The notes beneath the pieces are model-generated. The model searched no databases. It saw nothing but the letters and a program-made list of their open reading frames with translations, and was not told the origin of the DNA. The position numbers were made by a program, and so were the translations under genes. Of a DNA stretch of 6,358 nucleotides, positions 1 to 6,358 are shown piece by piece. Within the stretch, counting starts at the first letter, position 1, and each line of letters begins with the position of its first letter. Source of the stretch: Ignavibacteriota bacterium (GTDB taxonomy: Bacteria; Bacteroidota; Kapaibacteriia; Palsa-1295); NCBI GenBank assembly GCA_003151215.1, contig PLXB01000437.1:734-7091 (forward strand), given 5' to 3'.

Positions 1-3000
1 TGGAATTCGTCCCTGAAAATTATTTTGTTCGGTAAGTGGATTCGGATAGACGGCATCGGTGAATATTTTCAAATTCTTTCCGAGTTGCAAAAACTTCACC
101 AAGGTCGAATCTCCGCAGCGAAGTGAGAGAGTATAGGGCAGTGATGCCGAAAGAATGCCGAGCTCGCACCGCGAATAGATACTATCACCTCCGTTAAGAG
201 ATATATCGGTGAGTGAAAAGATCGTTGATATCGAATCCGTCAGTGCCGTTGAGAAATGAAATTTCATCGCGGGGACAAGAGAATCGAACTTAATTGTCGG
301 ATTGCCTAACAGTGTCATTGTTGCCGTCGTATGTTTAGGGCTGCCTCCCATAATTGGCGGAGAAATGGAAACGTTGGGCGTTACACTTTCGTATCCTCCG
401 CCATTGGGGAGGAACGTTAAAAGATCGCCGTTATAATTAAGCGTAAATGATAATGTATAAAGTCCTTTACCGTGAACATTCTGCTGTGGGATCATTGCAA
501 CCGAAAGTGTATCGCCTGCATAAAAGGTATTGCGCGTAGGCAATATTGAAAAAGTCATCGTGTCGGTCGGAATAATAATGGCAGTAATCGTCACCGTTCG
601 TATCGGCAATGTATCGGAAACCGAAGTGATCGTCAGTGTTCCGGTGATAGGTCCTGCCTGTATCGGAGCAAAATGAAACGGAATTCTCTCCAATTGATTC
701 TGCGAAAGCGGTGTTCGGACAGCCCCTGAAGTCAGGGAAAAATCTCCCTGCCCTTGAATCTGTACGCTTATAATATCGAGCAGATCGCAGCCAAGATTCC
801 CTATAGTCACCGCCGAATCGCGCACATCGCAAAGCTTGAACGTACCGAGATAGATCGAGTCATGATCGACCGATAACATTCTCGTGCCATGTCCGACGAT
901 AAGAGAATATGTTATCAGCGTATCATGTATCGTATTATCACCGGCGATCTGATAGACGATATGCAAAAAACCGGAAAAACTCCCAAGATCGATCGGAGCA
1001 ACCGTGACACGTAAATTACTGCCGGCAGTATCGGAGATATCTTTCGGAAGCATTGTGCCCAATGACAGCGCGATATCCGGCGTTGCCATTCCCTGCAATT
1101 GTGCACTTTCTATGGTGATATTTTTGCAGCCCGGAATCGATAGAACGACCGGAAATACCTCGGTGCTATCGCAGCGCGTCATCCGCAGATCAAAAAGGGT
1201 ATCCGAAAGAAGCGATGTCACGAATTTCGGAACATTAAGTACTCCGCTTCCTTCGAGAACGATTTTCCTCATCTGCTTCTCACCGAGTGTATAGAATACC
1301 AGGGTAAGCGTATCAATTTCAGCTTGCTGCCTGTTCGGCGAAAATTTCAGATGCACATTCCCCGTCGAATTTGGTGTGATCGGATTGGTATAGGGCGGCG
1401 AACCGATCAGCGTAAAAACCGTATTGTTCGAAAGTACAGCGCTCGTGATCGTGATCGGAACGCTGCAATCAAGATTTTTTATCAGTAAAAGACTATCCAC
1501 GCTGCGGCAGGTCGAAACTGCGCCGAAGTCGATCGAATCAGCAACAATGAATGAACCCTGTGGTGAAATCACACCGGCAATATGAACGAGGGTATCTTTA
1601 AGAATTCCCTGATGCCGCAGTGTCAGCTCAAGATCGGAAGAATAACTTCCCGCCGCGGCGAGCGTCAGATGAATAAAAATCGTTTCGCTATCGGTAGGAG
1701 CTATCTTCACCGGCAGCAAGAGAGGATTTCCGGCCGCATCAAGAATCCTATAATGAACGGGCGAAGTTCCGACAGCATTCAAAAGATACAGGGTATCGCA
1801 GCCGAGATTACGAATGACGAATGATGTATCATGGACGGTGCAGAAAGGGATGCTGCCAAAATCGAGATTTGTCGGAAGAATGGTGGCATTCGGCACTTCG
1901 CCGATGGCATGAACGGAAACTGTTACCGTCGTATCGAAGGTCTGCTGAAGTATCTTCGAATAATATTTTACTCGTACCTGTATCGTAACTGTCGTATCGC
2001 TATGAAAAATTTTGAATGGCTGCCAGGTGAATCTGATCGAATCTTTTGAATTCGGAGCGAGAAACAGCGGAAAGCTCGGCATTACCGTAATGGTGAGTGC
2101 TCCGCTCTTAAATAGTGCAGAAGTCGTATCGAGAACTTCTGCCGAAATAATGGTATCGTCAGTGCAATAAAGATTTTCTATCTCTAATGCTGCATTGCTC
2201 ATCGCACAGATCGGACCGGAAAAAACGATAGGATCGCCATAGATCTGTGCCTTAATAGGAGGCTCATAAATTTGCCCGTCGCCTCCGCTGCGCGTCTTCC
2301 AGACAATACCATTTCCGTCAAAAGCATAAACAATTCCTCCGCTGCATCCGGTAACCACAAAGCGGGAATCACCGTGATTACTTGGTCCTTTAATATCTTG
2401 CCATGTCATACCTCTGTCGGTGGAGCGATACATTCCCGATGAATCATTGACAGTCCTGTCGTTCTCAGCCTGTATGTACAGAGGGTTCTCACCGACTCCG
2501 GCTATATGACCTGTCGTATAAAATTTTGTTGTCACAAGCGGTGTCCATGTTGCACCGTAATCAGTAGAGCGCATCACCGTCGATGTTCCGTTGAGAACTT
2601 GTTTTGTCTCGTCAGTCTCCCCTGCCGTATAAAAAGTGGAAGTGCCCTTGACACCATAAACACTCCATGTCTCGACATTCTCAATGGGATTTATATTCGA
2701 CCATGTTCTTCCTCCGTCAACTGTTCTTTGCCATATCGAATTTTTAAATCCGGTAACGACACCATGAAGATCATCGACAAAATCAACGCCGTTCGTCGTT
2801 TTCAGAATGCCGGTTTGAAACGTAGCACCTCCGTCAATCGAGATCGTTCCGGTATTTGTTGCCGATCTGCTCGTCACCACAACTGCACTCGGAGTCTGAT
2901 AAACACAGGAGTAATTTCCCGGCGGTCCTGTTCCAACCCAGGTAAGCCCACCATCGGTCGTTCTAAAAATAGCGCTGGTATTTCCGGCATCTTCAAGCGT

Positions 3001-3306
3001 AGACCACCCATGAAGATGATCCGCCATAAATATATCTGTGATCCTTCCGGAATACCCAACCGGTAACGACGAATGAATCCATGATGCGCCTCCATCCGTC
3101 GTTTTATAAATGCCGCCGTTATTGGAAGAACCGATCAATCCGGTAAATTCATCGAAGAAAAAACCACTGAACGCCGGAACTGCCGTACCATTACCGTTAG
3201 CACGACAGGTCAATACCGAATCCCATTGAGCAAAACCTGGATTTGCAAAAAAAAGGAGGAAAATAGCAACTGAAAATGAAAAGGCAATATACCGACGCTG
3301 CTTCAT
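1..3306 (-). CDS. Large T9SS-exported protein: Asp-box propeller, tandem choice-of-anchor-D-like repeats, cohesin-like module (C-terminus beyond window)
   Basis: The reading frame is open for 1102 codons from ATG at 3304-3306 to the window edge; no stop is seen. Residues 1-26 are a Sec signal peptide: basic MKQRR, a hydrophobic core, and likely cleavage after PGFA (A26|Q27). Residues about 63-342 hold seven Asp-box/BNR-like motifs 39-52 residues apart (for example TTDGGASW 69-76, TTDGGLTW 116-123, TVDGGRTW 195-202, STDYGATW 247-254, STDRGMTW 295-302; the third and seventh are degenerate), with Ycf48-like FxxxxHG strands, suggesting a seven-bladed beta-propeller. Residues about 360-910 contain five Ig-like repeats of 111-122 residues resembling choice-of-anchor-D/ASH domains, each with a cysteine pair. 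Residues about 913-1045 look cohesin-like (AGDTLSVAM, then YTLSFTLNYNGDLLTF). YPNP at 1087-1090 opens a type A T9SS sorting domain, so roughly 60-75 residues are missing. By family knowledge such proteins cross the outer membrane and are anchored or released; ligand and function are unknown. The start has no Shine-Dalgarno but is the one that yields the signal peptide. Confidence 0.93.
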   Translation of the reverse strand, partial: MKQRRYIAFSFSVAIFLLFFANPGFAQWDSVLTCRANGNGTAVPAFSGFFFDEFTGLIGSSNNGGIYKTTDGGASWIHSSLPVGYSGRITDIFMADHLHGWSTLEDAGNTSAIFRTTDGGLTWVGTGPPGNYSCVYQTPSAVVVTSRSATNTGTISIDGGATFQTGILKTTNGVDFVDDLHGVVTGFKNSIWQRTVDGGRTWSNINPIENVETWSVYGVKGTSTFYTAGETDETKQVLNGTSTVMRSTDYGATWTPLVTTKFYTTGHIAGVGENPLYIQAENDRTVNDSSGMYRSTDRGMTWQDIKGPSNHGDSRFVVTGCSGGIVYAFDGNGIVWKTRSGGDGQIYEPPIKAQIYGDPIVFSGPICAMSNAALEIENLYCTDDTIISAEVLDTTSALFKSGALTITVMPSFPLFLAPNSKDSIRFTWQPFKIFHSDTTVTIQVRVKYYSKILQQTFDTTVTVSVHAIGEVPNATILPTNLDFGSIPFCTVHDTSFVIRNLGCDTLYLLNAVGTSPVHYRILDAAGNPLLLPVKIAPTDSETIFIHLTLAAAGSYSSDLELTLRHQGILKDTLVHIAGVISPQGSFIVADSIDFGAVSTCRSVDSLLLIKNLDCSVPITITSAVLSNNTVFTLIGSPPYTNPITPNSTGNVHLKFSPNRQQAEIDTLTLVFYTLGEKQMRKIVLEGSGVLNVPKFVTSLLSDTLFDLRMTRCDSTEVFPVVLSIPGCKNITIESAQLQGMATPDIALSLGTMLPKDISDTAGSNLRVTVAPIDLGSFSGFLHIVYQIAGDNTIHDTLITYSLIVGHGTRMLSVDHDSIYLGTFKLCDVRDSAVTIGNLGCDLLDIISVQIQGQGDFSLTSGAVRTPLSQNQLERIPFHFAPIQAGPITGTLTITSVSDTLPIRTVTITAIIIPTDTMTFSILPTRNTFYAGDTLSVAMIPQQNVHGKGLYTLSFTLNYNGDLLTFLPNGGGYESVTPNVSISPPIMGGSPKHTTATMTLLGNPTIKFDSLVPAMKFHFSTALTDSISTIFSLTDISLNGGDSIYSRCELGILSASLPYTLSLRCGDSTLVKFLQLGKNLKIFTDAVYPNPLTEQNNFQGRIP

Positions 3307-3553
3307 AATAGGTCTATGGGGCAAGCCGAAAAATAATTAAGATAAAGCTTCCATATAATAACTCCGTAACAGAGGAAAAGTTACACGTTTCCCTCTGTAG
3401 GACTTCTCTTTTCATACTGCAGCAGGTGTTAATCCGATTAAACACTCTCTCAGATTAAGTGTACGCTAAATTCAAGATTTTAGATTGTTTGGGAGTTAAT
3501 AAATGGCGTAAAAAATATATCGTTCAGCACGGTTTGATACCGGCTTTTACTTG
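3307..3553. other. Non-coding gap between ffh and the secreted-protein gene
   Basis: These 247 bp hold no plausible gene. They must contain the 3' end of the ffh message and the leader of the secreted-protein gene. The clearest structure is an imperfect hairpin at 3369-3398. There is also a short palindrome, TTAATC-C-GATTAA, near 3429-3441. No full TAnnTTTG promoter box is present on the minus strand; near matches (TATTTTTC, TAACTTTT, TATATTTT) lack a convincing upstream TTG partner. The bases just before the start at 3306 contain no Shine-Dalgarno sequence. Confidence 0.7.
3369..3398 (-). repeat. Imperfect inverted repeat (hairpin) in the leader of the secreted-protein gene
   Basis: The arms 3369-3379 (ACAGAGGAAAA) and 3388-3398 (TTTCCCTCTGT) pair over 11 positions with one A/C mismatch around an 8-base loop. 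The hairpin lies 156 bp downstream of the ffh stop and 63 bp upstream of the secreted-protein start. Read leftward it is not followed by a T-run, so it is not a classical intrinsic terminator for ffh. It could be a 5'-leader structure, an operator or a factor-dependent 3' end. The pairing is visible in the sequence; the function is not known. Confidence 0.45.
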
Positions 3554-4897
3554 TTACTGCGGCATGGGAATATTCGCCATCATATCGCGCATCTGCTTGG
3601 AGACCTTGCCCTTAGAGAGCTTTTTCATCATCTTCTGCATTTCAGAAAATTGTTTGACAAGGCGGTTGATCTCGACGACGGTTGTCCCCGATCCTTTTGC
3701 GATCCTCTCTCGGCGTGAAGCATTTAATACTTGCGGAAAGCGGCGCTCATCGGTTGTCATGGAAGTGATGATCGCATCGATGCGGTTGAAAGATGTATCG
3801 TCAATGTTCGCATCCTTCAGCGCTCCGGCATTCACACCGGGAATGTAACTGATCAGATCCTTAATCGAACCCATCTTCTTTATCTGCAGGAGCTGTTCGC
3901 GGAAATCATCGAGGGTAAATTCGTTCTTGCGAAGTTTATCTTCTACTGCTTTCGCATCTTCGTCCGATATATGCGCCTGGGCTTTTTCGACAAGCGTAAC
4001 GATATCGCCCATGCCGAGAATACGCGATGCCATACGGTCGGGATAGAATGCTTCAAGCGCATCGAGCTTTTCGCCGGTGGAAATAAATTTGATCGGTTCC
4101 TCGACAACGGAACGGATCGAGAGCGCCGCGCCGCCGCGGGCATCGCCATCAAGCTTGGTCAGAACGATGCCGTCGAATTTTAACCGGTCATGAAATGCTT
4201 TCGCCGTATTGACGGCATCCTGGCCCGTCATTGCATCGCAGACAAAAAGTATTTCATGCGGCTTGACCTTCGCCTTAATATCGGCAACTTCCGTCATCAT
4301 CACTTCGTCGATCGACAGGCGGCCGGCGGTATCAATGATGACGACATCGTATCCGTTTGCCCGCGCTTCTTTTACTCCGGCTTCGGCGATCCTTACAGCA
4401 TTACGCTCGCCGGCAATAGTGAATACCGGCACATCGATCTGTGCGCCGAGCACCTGCAATTGCTCGATTGCAGCGGGGCGGTAAATATCGGCAGCAATAA
4501 GAAATGCTTTTTTATTTCGTCGCTTTAAAAGATGAGCAAGCTTTGCCGTGAAAGTCGTTTTGCCTGATCCCTGCAGACCGCAGATCATCAGGATCGTCGG
4601 AAGTTCCTGTGCAAAATGAATATCTTCGGGATGACCGCCCATCGTCTTGACTAATTCATCATAGAGGATCTTGATGAATTGCTGTTCGGGATTTACCGAT
4701 TTCAGAACTTCTGCGCCCAGAGCTTTTGCCTGAACGTCATCGACGAATTTTTTCGCTACCTTATAGTTTACGTCAGCATCGAGCAGAGCACGGCGAACTT
4801 CGCGAACGGCTTCGTTAACATTGGATTCGGATAGGCGCGCCTGACCGCGTATCTTCTTATATAATCCTTCAAACCTCGAACTCAGATCTTCAAACAT
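3554..4897 (-). CDS. ffh: Signal recognition particle protein Ffh (SRP54 GTPase)
   Basis: Ffh is the protein subunit of the bacterial signal recognition particle. It binds the 4.5S RNA, captures hydrophobic signal sequences emerging from the ribosome, and delivers the complex to FtsY at the inner membrane through reciprocal GTP hydrolysis. The 447 residues match the usual bacterial length. The N domain (about 1-95) begins MFEDLSSRFE. The G domain carries the P-loop GLQGSGKTT (107-115), the SRP-specific DIYRPAA (137-143), DTAGR (189-193), TKLDGDARGG (247-256) and the closing FISTGEK (271-277), followed by PDRMASRILGMGD (286-298). The M domain has the start of its signal-binding groove at about 329-354, the RNA-binding motif SRRERIAKGSG (394-404) and a methionine-rich tail. 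All catalytic motifs are intact. S273 stands where many relatives have glycine, a minor change. The ATG at 4895-4897 gives the canonical N-terminus without a Shine-Dalgarno; the stop is TAA. The dioxygenase gene ends 75 bp upstream on the same strand. Confidence 0.99.
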   Translation of the reverse strand: MFEDLSSRFEGLYKKIRGQARLSESNVNEAVREVRRALLDADVNYKVAKKFVDDVQAKALGAEVLKSVNPEQQFIKILYDELVKTMGGHPEDIHFAQELPTILMICGLQGSGKTTFTAKLAHLLKRRNKKAFLIAADIYRPAAIEQLQVLGAQIDVPVFTIAGERNAVRIAEAGVKEARANGYDVVIIDTAGRLSIDEVMMTEVADIKAKVKPHEILFVCDAMTGQDAVNTAKAFHDRLKFDGIVLTKLDGDARGGAALSIRSVVEEPIKFISTGEKLDALEAFYPDRMASRILGMGDIVTLVEKAQAHISDEDAKAVEDKLRKNEFTLDDFREQLLQIKKMGSIKDLISYIPGVNAGALKDANIDDTSFNRIDAIITSMTTDERRFPQVLNASRRERIAKGSGTTVVEINRLVKQFSEMQKMMKKLSKGKVSKQMRDMMANIPMPQ

Positions 4898-4972
4898 GCT
4901 TTTTTATGTATCAATATCGGGCGGATTCAACATTTTCAGAGGATTCTTTGTGCCCAAGGGGTGAATATGAAA
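4898..4972. other. Short spacer between the dioxygenase gene and ffh
   Basis: These 75 bp contain no gene and no hairpin followed by a T-run, so nothing visible would stop leftward transcription between the dioxygenase and ffh. Co-transcription is therefore possible. The bases immediately before the ffh start read ATAAAAAAGC, an A-rich leader with no Shine-Dalgarno, as is common in Bacteroidota. I see no convincing promoter; a TTGAAT hexamer about 35 bases upstream of the start has no good partner. Confidence 0.5.
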
Positions 4973-5986
4973 TTAAATTTCCCTTGCCAGCCTTCCGGTA
5001 AACTTCGTTGTAAATATTTCCGGTAAAGGACGGTCGTCCGGAATTGCAAGCCACAGGCGCAGCAGATGTCTTTTGCCAGCCTCATCGGGCCAGTCCTCAA
5101 ACGCAGTACGGTCATGCAGGAGAGTATGATTATAGACGAACTGCATATCCCCTTCTTGGAGCTCCATTGAAAAATTCAGTTCCGGAGAATTTGCTAACAT
5201 ATCAAACAAGTTCAATGCCTCGACATGTTGTTCGGTCAGTCTCGGAGCATCTTCAAAACGCTGCGCCGAATCGATATATTGGCGCTGGTAGAGAGCAGTC
5301 AATTCGTTTCGATAATAATTAAAAACAGGAATGAGGAAATACGGAAGCATCCCATCGGGAATTTCCCCTCTTCTATCGGTAGCGATCGGCTCAAATAATA
5401 GCTGAAGCAAGTCAGGTCTTTGTTTTCTCATTTCATTAAAGATCGTTGTCGAGCTTACAAGCATAGATAAACCTCCTCGTTTTGCCGTCTTCAGGCAAAG
5501 CAATCCGACAACATCGGCGGAGTCCGTATGAAAGGTCTGGCGTTCTTTTGTTTGATAGACTCGTACGTTCGGATCGTTACTGCTCATTCCGAGATCTCTG
5601 ACATGCCCGAGCAAATGCCCTTGCGCGTTCTGCGATCGTGCGCTTCCTAAGTGTGTGCCTAATCCGTAAAAGATGATCCCCGCTTCCTCCTCAGAGTATT
5701 TTTTCACAGGCAGCCCGCGAAGCAAAGCAAAGCCGCGTCCTGTCGTTAATTCCGATCGGAGTTGCAAAAGCTTTGGTGCAAGATGCGGCAAGGGAAAATC
5801 CCCGGAGGTTATTTCTCCGATCTTTTTTCCGGATGATCCTGCGAGTGAAGCAGCATTTTCGAGTTCTCCTATTTCATCCGGCTTAAGGATGGAAAGCCAG
5901 GCATCCTCATTTGCTGCCATATCGGGCCCATACCAGGCAAATGGATTTTCCTGGATCGGCGGTACTATAATCGGTTCTTCCAACAT
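4973..5986 (-). CDS. TauD/TfdA-family Fe(II)/2-oxoglutarate-dependent dioxygenase, substrate unknown
   Basis: The 337-residue product belongs to the TauD/TfdA superfamily, cytoplasmic enzymes that couple oxidative decarboxylation of 2-oxoglutarate to hydroxylation or other oxidation of a substrate. The iron-binding facial triad is visible: HTD at 153-155 (H153, D155) and a distal histidine, H291, in NHTLLHDRTAF (286-296). The 2-oxoglutarate-binding arginine is R306 or R310 in KRHLLRLWLA (305-314); R306 lies 15 residues after the distal histidine, the TauD spacing. Other family-like segments are GRGFALLRGLPV (83-94), LLCLKTAKRGGLSMLVSS (162-179) and the EGDMQFVYNH strand (278-287). No signal peptide or membrane segment is seen. 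The start at 5984-5986 lacks a Shine-Dalgarno, but homology-like sequence begins soon after it and no nearby in-frame alternative is better. The protein resembles uncharacterised TauD-like proteins rather than true taurine dioxygenase, and no sulfonate transport or sulfur genes flank it, so no gene name is given. It may be co-transcribed with ffh, with no evident functional link. Confidence 0.92.
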   Translation of the reverse strand: MLEEPIIVPPIQENPFAWYGPDMAANEDAWLSILKPDEIGELENAASLAGSSGKKIGEITSGDFPLPHLAPKLLQLRSELTTGRGFALLRGLPVKKYSEEEAGIIFYGLGTHLGSARSQNAQGHLLGHVRDLGMSSNDPNVRVYQTKERQTFHTDSADVVGLLCLKTAKRGGLSMLVSSTTIFNEMRKQRPDLLQLLFEPIATDRRGEIPDGMLPYFLIPVFNYYRNELTALYQRQYIDSAQRFEDAPRLTEQHVEALNLFDMLANSPELNFSMELQEGDMQFVYNHTLLHDRTAFEDWPDEAGKRHLLRLWLAIPDDRPLPEIFTTKFTGRLAREI

Positions 5987-6133
5987 AAGGTAATGATTTC
6001 AATCTGCTGACTAACAAGAGTTATAAAAAAAAATTGCCGTATGTTTTTAATCAGATACAAGATGACGGTCTTCATTACGAATAGAAAAGACTAAGATTAA
6101 TTAAATTTCCCCTATTTAAAAAAATAATTTTTC

Positions 6134-6152
6134 AAAAAAACGCTCAGTAGCG
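6134..6152 (-). terminator. Weak intrinsic-terminator-like hairpin, leftward
   Basis: Read on the minus strand, CGCT-ACTG-AGCG (6152-6141) forms a 4-bp GC-rich stem with a 4-base loop, followed directly by seven T (6140-6134). The stem is short for an intrinsic terminator. It could end a leftward transcript entering from beyond the right edge, which would isolate the dioxygenase gene transcriptionally. The shape is seen in the sequence; the function is tentative. Confidence 0.3.
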
Positions 6153-6182
6153 CCATTTTCTGAAAATAAATGATCGTTTCTC

Positions 6183-6213
6183 TTGGATTTGGCAAAATAA
6201 TGTTGTATGTTTG
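6183..6213 (+). promoter_or_regulatory. Candidate Bacteroidota-type promoter facing right
   Basis: TATGTTTG at 6206-6213 matches the Bacteroidota primary-sigma -7 consensus TAnnTTTG at every fixed base. A TTG at 6183-6185 lies 20 bp upstream, within the usual range for the -33 element. Transcription would begin near 6220 and run off the right edge, toward a gene not in the window. No ORF of useful length starts on the plus strand before 6358, so the leader would exceed 130 bases. One such match could arise by chance in AT-rich DNA. Confidence 0.4.
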
Positions 6214-6223
6214 TATTGCCAAA
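6188..6223. repeat. Perfect 8-bp inverted repeat flanking the candidate -7 box
   Basis: TTTGGCAA (6188-6195) and TTGCCAAA (6216-6223) are exact reverse complements separated by 20 bases. The candidate TATGTTTG box sits between the arms, and the right arm covers the expected transcription start. The arrangement would suit a dimeric repressor operator or a hairpin; which, if either, cannot be told from sequence alone. Confidence 0.45.
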
Positions 6224-6358
6224 AGGATACATTGCTGTGGAATCTTTCCATTAGAGGGGTTTTGCAGATTACATAGATGCCACGTTATAGTAGGAATATT
6301 GCCACGAATCATTCCTGCCTAAAATCTATCACACTTCGTCCGGGCACATAGTTAGTTT

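Larger units (their letters stand above)
5987..6358. other. AT-rich non-coding region upstream of the dioxygenase gene
   Basis: This 372 bp stretch is clearly richer in A and T than the genes beside it and has homopolymer runs, including nine A at 6025-6033 and seven A at 6134-6140. The longest frame in it (6112-6312, minus, 66 codons) has no recognisable protein character. It must hold the leftward promoter of the dioxygenase gene, though no clear TAnnTTTG box faces that way. The recognisable elements are a rightward promoter-like sequence within an inverted repeat (6183-6223) and a small GC hairpin with a T-run in the leftward direction (6134-6152). No tRNA or other structural RNA was identified. 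Confidence 0.6.

Noticed and set aside
467..832. Minus-strand open frame of 121 codons
   Set aside because: It overlaps the secreted-protein gene in another frame. The product is rich in R, Y, D and C with no recognisable motif, while the main frame gives clear repeat and strand patterns here.
2506..3066. Plus-strand open frame of 186 codons
   Set aside because: It is antisense to the propeller part of the secreted-protein gene, has a cysteine/arginine-rich composition with no protein-family character, and arises from the Gly/Asp-rich codons of the real gene on the other strand.
3510..3542. Possible ffh terminator: CGGT-ATCAA-ACCG hairpin with six T further downstream on the minus strand
   Set aside because: The stem is only 4 bp and the T-run begins about 14 bases after it, so it does not fit an intrinsic terminator.
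3307..3553. Search for a 4.5S SRP RNA gene near ffh
   Set aside because: No long self-complementary segment with the conserved SRP apical tetraloop region was seen here or in the other gaps.
3731..4183. Plus-strand open frame of 150 codons opposite ffh
   Set aside because: It is antisense to highly conserved Ffh G and M domain sequence; a shadow frame.
6112..6312. Minus-strand 66-codon frame in the right intergenic region
   Set aside because: The low-complexity AT-rich end, lack of a ribosome-binding context and overlap with the inverted repeat and hairpin argue against a gene. No family resemblance was seen.
6277..6351. Plus-strand 24-codon ORF (starts MPRYSRNIAT) downstream of the candidate promoter
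   Set aside because: It is too short to support, with no ribosome-binding signal and no recognisable sequence. It could be a leader peptide, but nothing shows it.
6309..6356. Minus-strand frame open from the right edge, ending TNYVPGRSVIDFRQE then TGA
   Set aside because: It might be the tail of a gene starting beyond the window, but 15 residues are too few to judge. The plus-strand promoter candidate nearby argues for a different arrangement.

Overview
The window carries three genes, all on the minus strand. In transcription order (right to left) they are a TauD/TfdA-family Fe(II)/2-oxoglutarate dioxygenase (4973-5986), the signal recognition particle GTPase Ffh (3554-4897), and a very large exported protein (1-3306) whose last few dozen residues lie beyond the left edge. 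The large gene fills half the window. It reads without a stop for 1102 codons from a start at 3306 to base 1, and I translated it codon by codon.

The organism is most likely from the Bacteroidota/Chlorobiota/Ignavibacteriota/Kapabacteria (FCB) group. The large protein has a Sec signal peptide at one end and the beginning of a YPNP-type sorting domain of the type IX secretion system (T9SS) at the other, and T9SS is confined essentially to that group. Its architecture of Asp-box propeller, tandem choice-of-anchor-D-like Ig repeats, cohesin-like module and T9SS tail is, to my knowledge, most frequent in Kapabacteria and Ignavibacteria-like genomes. None of the three start codons has a convincing Shine-Dalgarno sequence, which also fits this group. 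Assignment below the FCB level is inference.

Layout: 1-3306 T9SS cargo protein; 3307-3553 non-coding gap with an imperfect hairpin; 3554-4897 ffh; 4898-4972 short gap; 4973-5986 dioxygenase; 5987-6358 AT-rich non-coding stretch with a candidate rightward Bacteroidota-type promoter inside an inverted repeat and a weak leftward terminator-like hairpin. The dioxygenase and ffh are 75 bp apart and could share a transcript. The secreted-protein gene has a 247 bp leader and probably its own promoter.

The three genes do not look like one pathway. Ffh is a housekeeping protein of membrane targeting, the dioxygenase has an unknown substrate, and the secreted protein is probably a cell-surface or extracellular adhesion/scaffold protein. 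I found no CRISPR array, insertion sequence, tRNA, rRNA or defence system. The most notable content is the modular exported protein, especially its five Ig-like repeats that each carry a cysteine pair at near-constant spacing.
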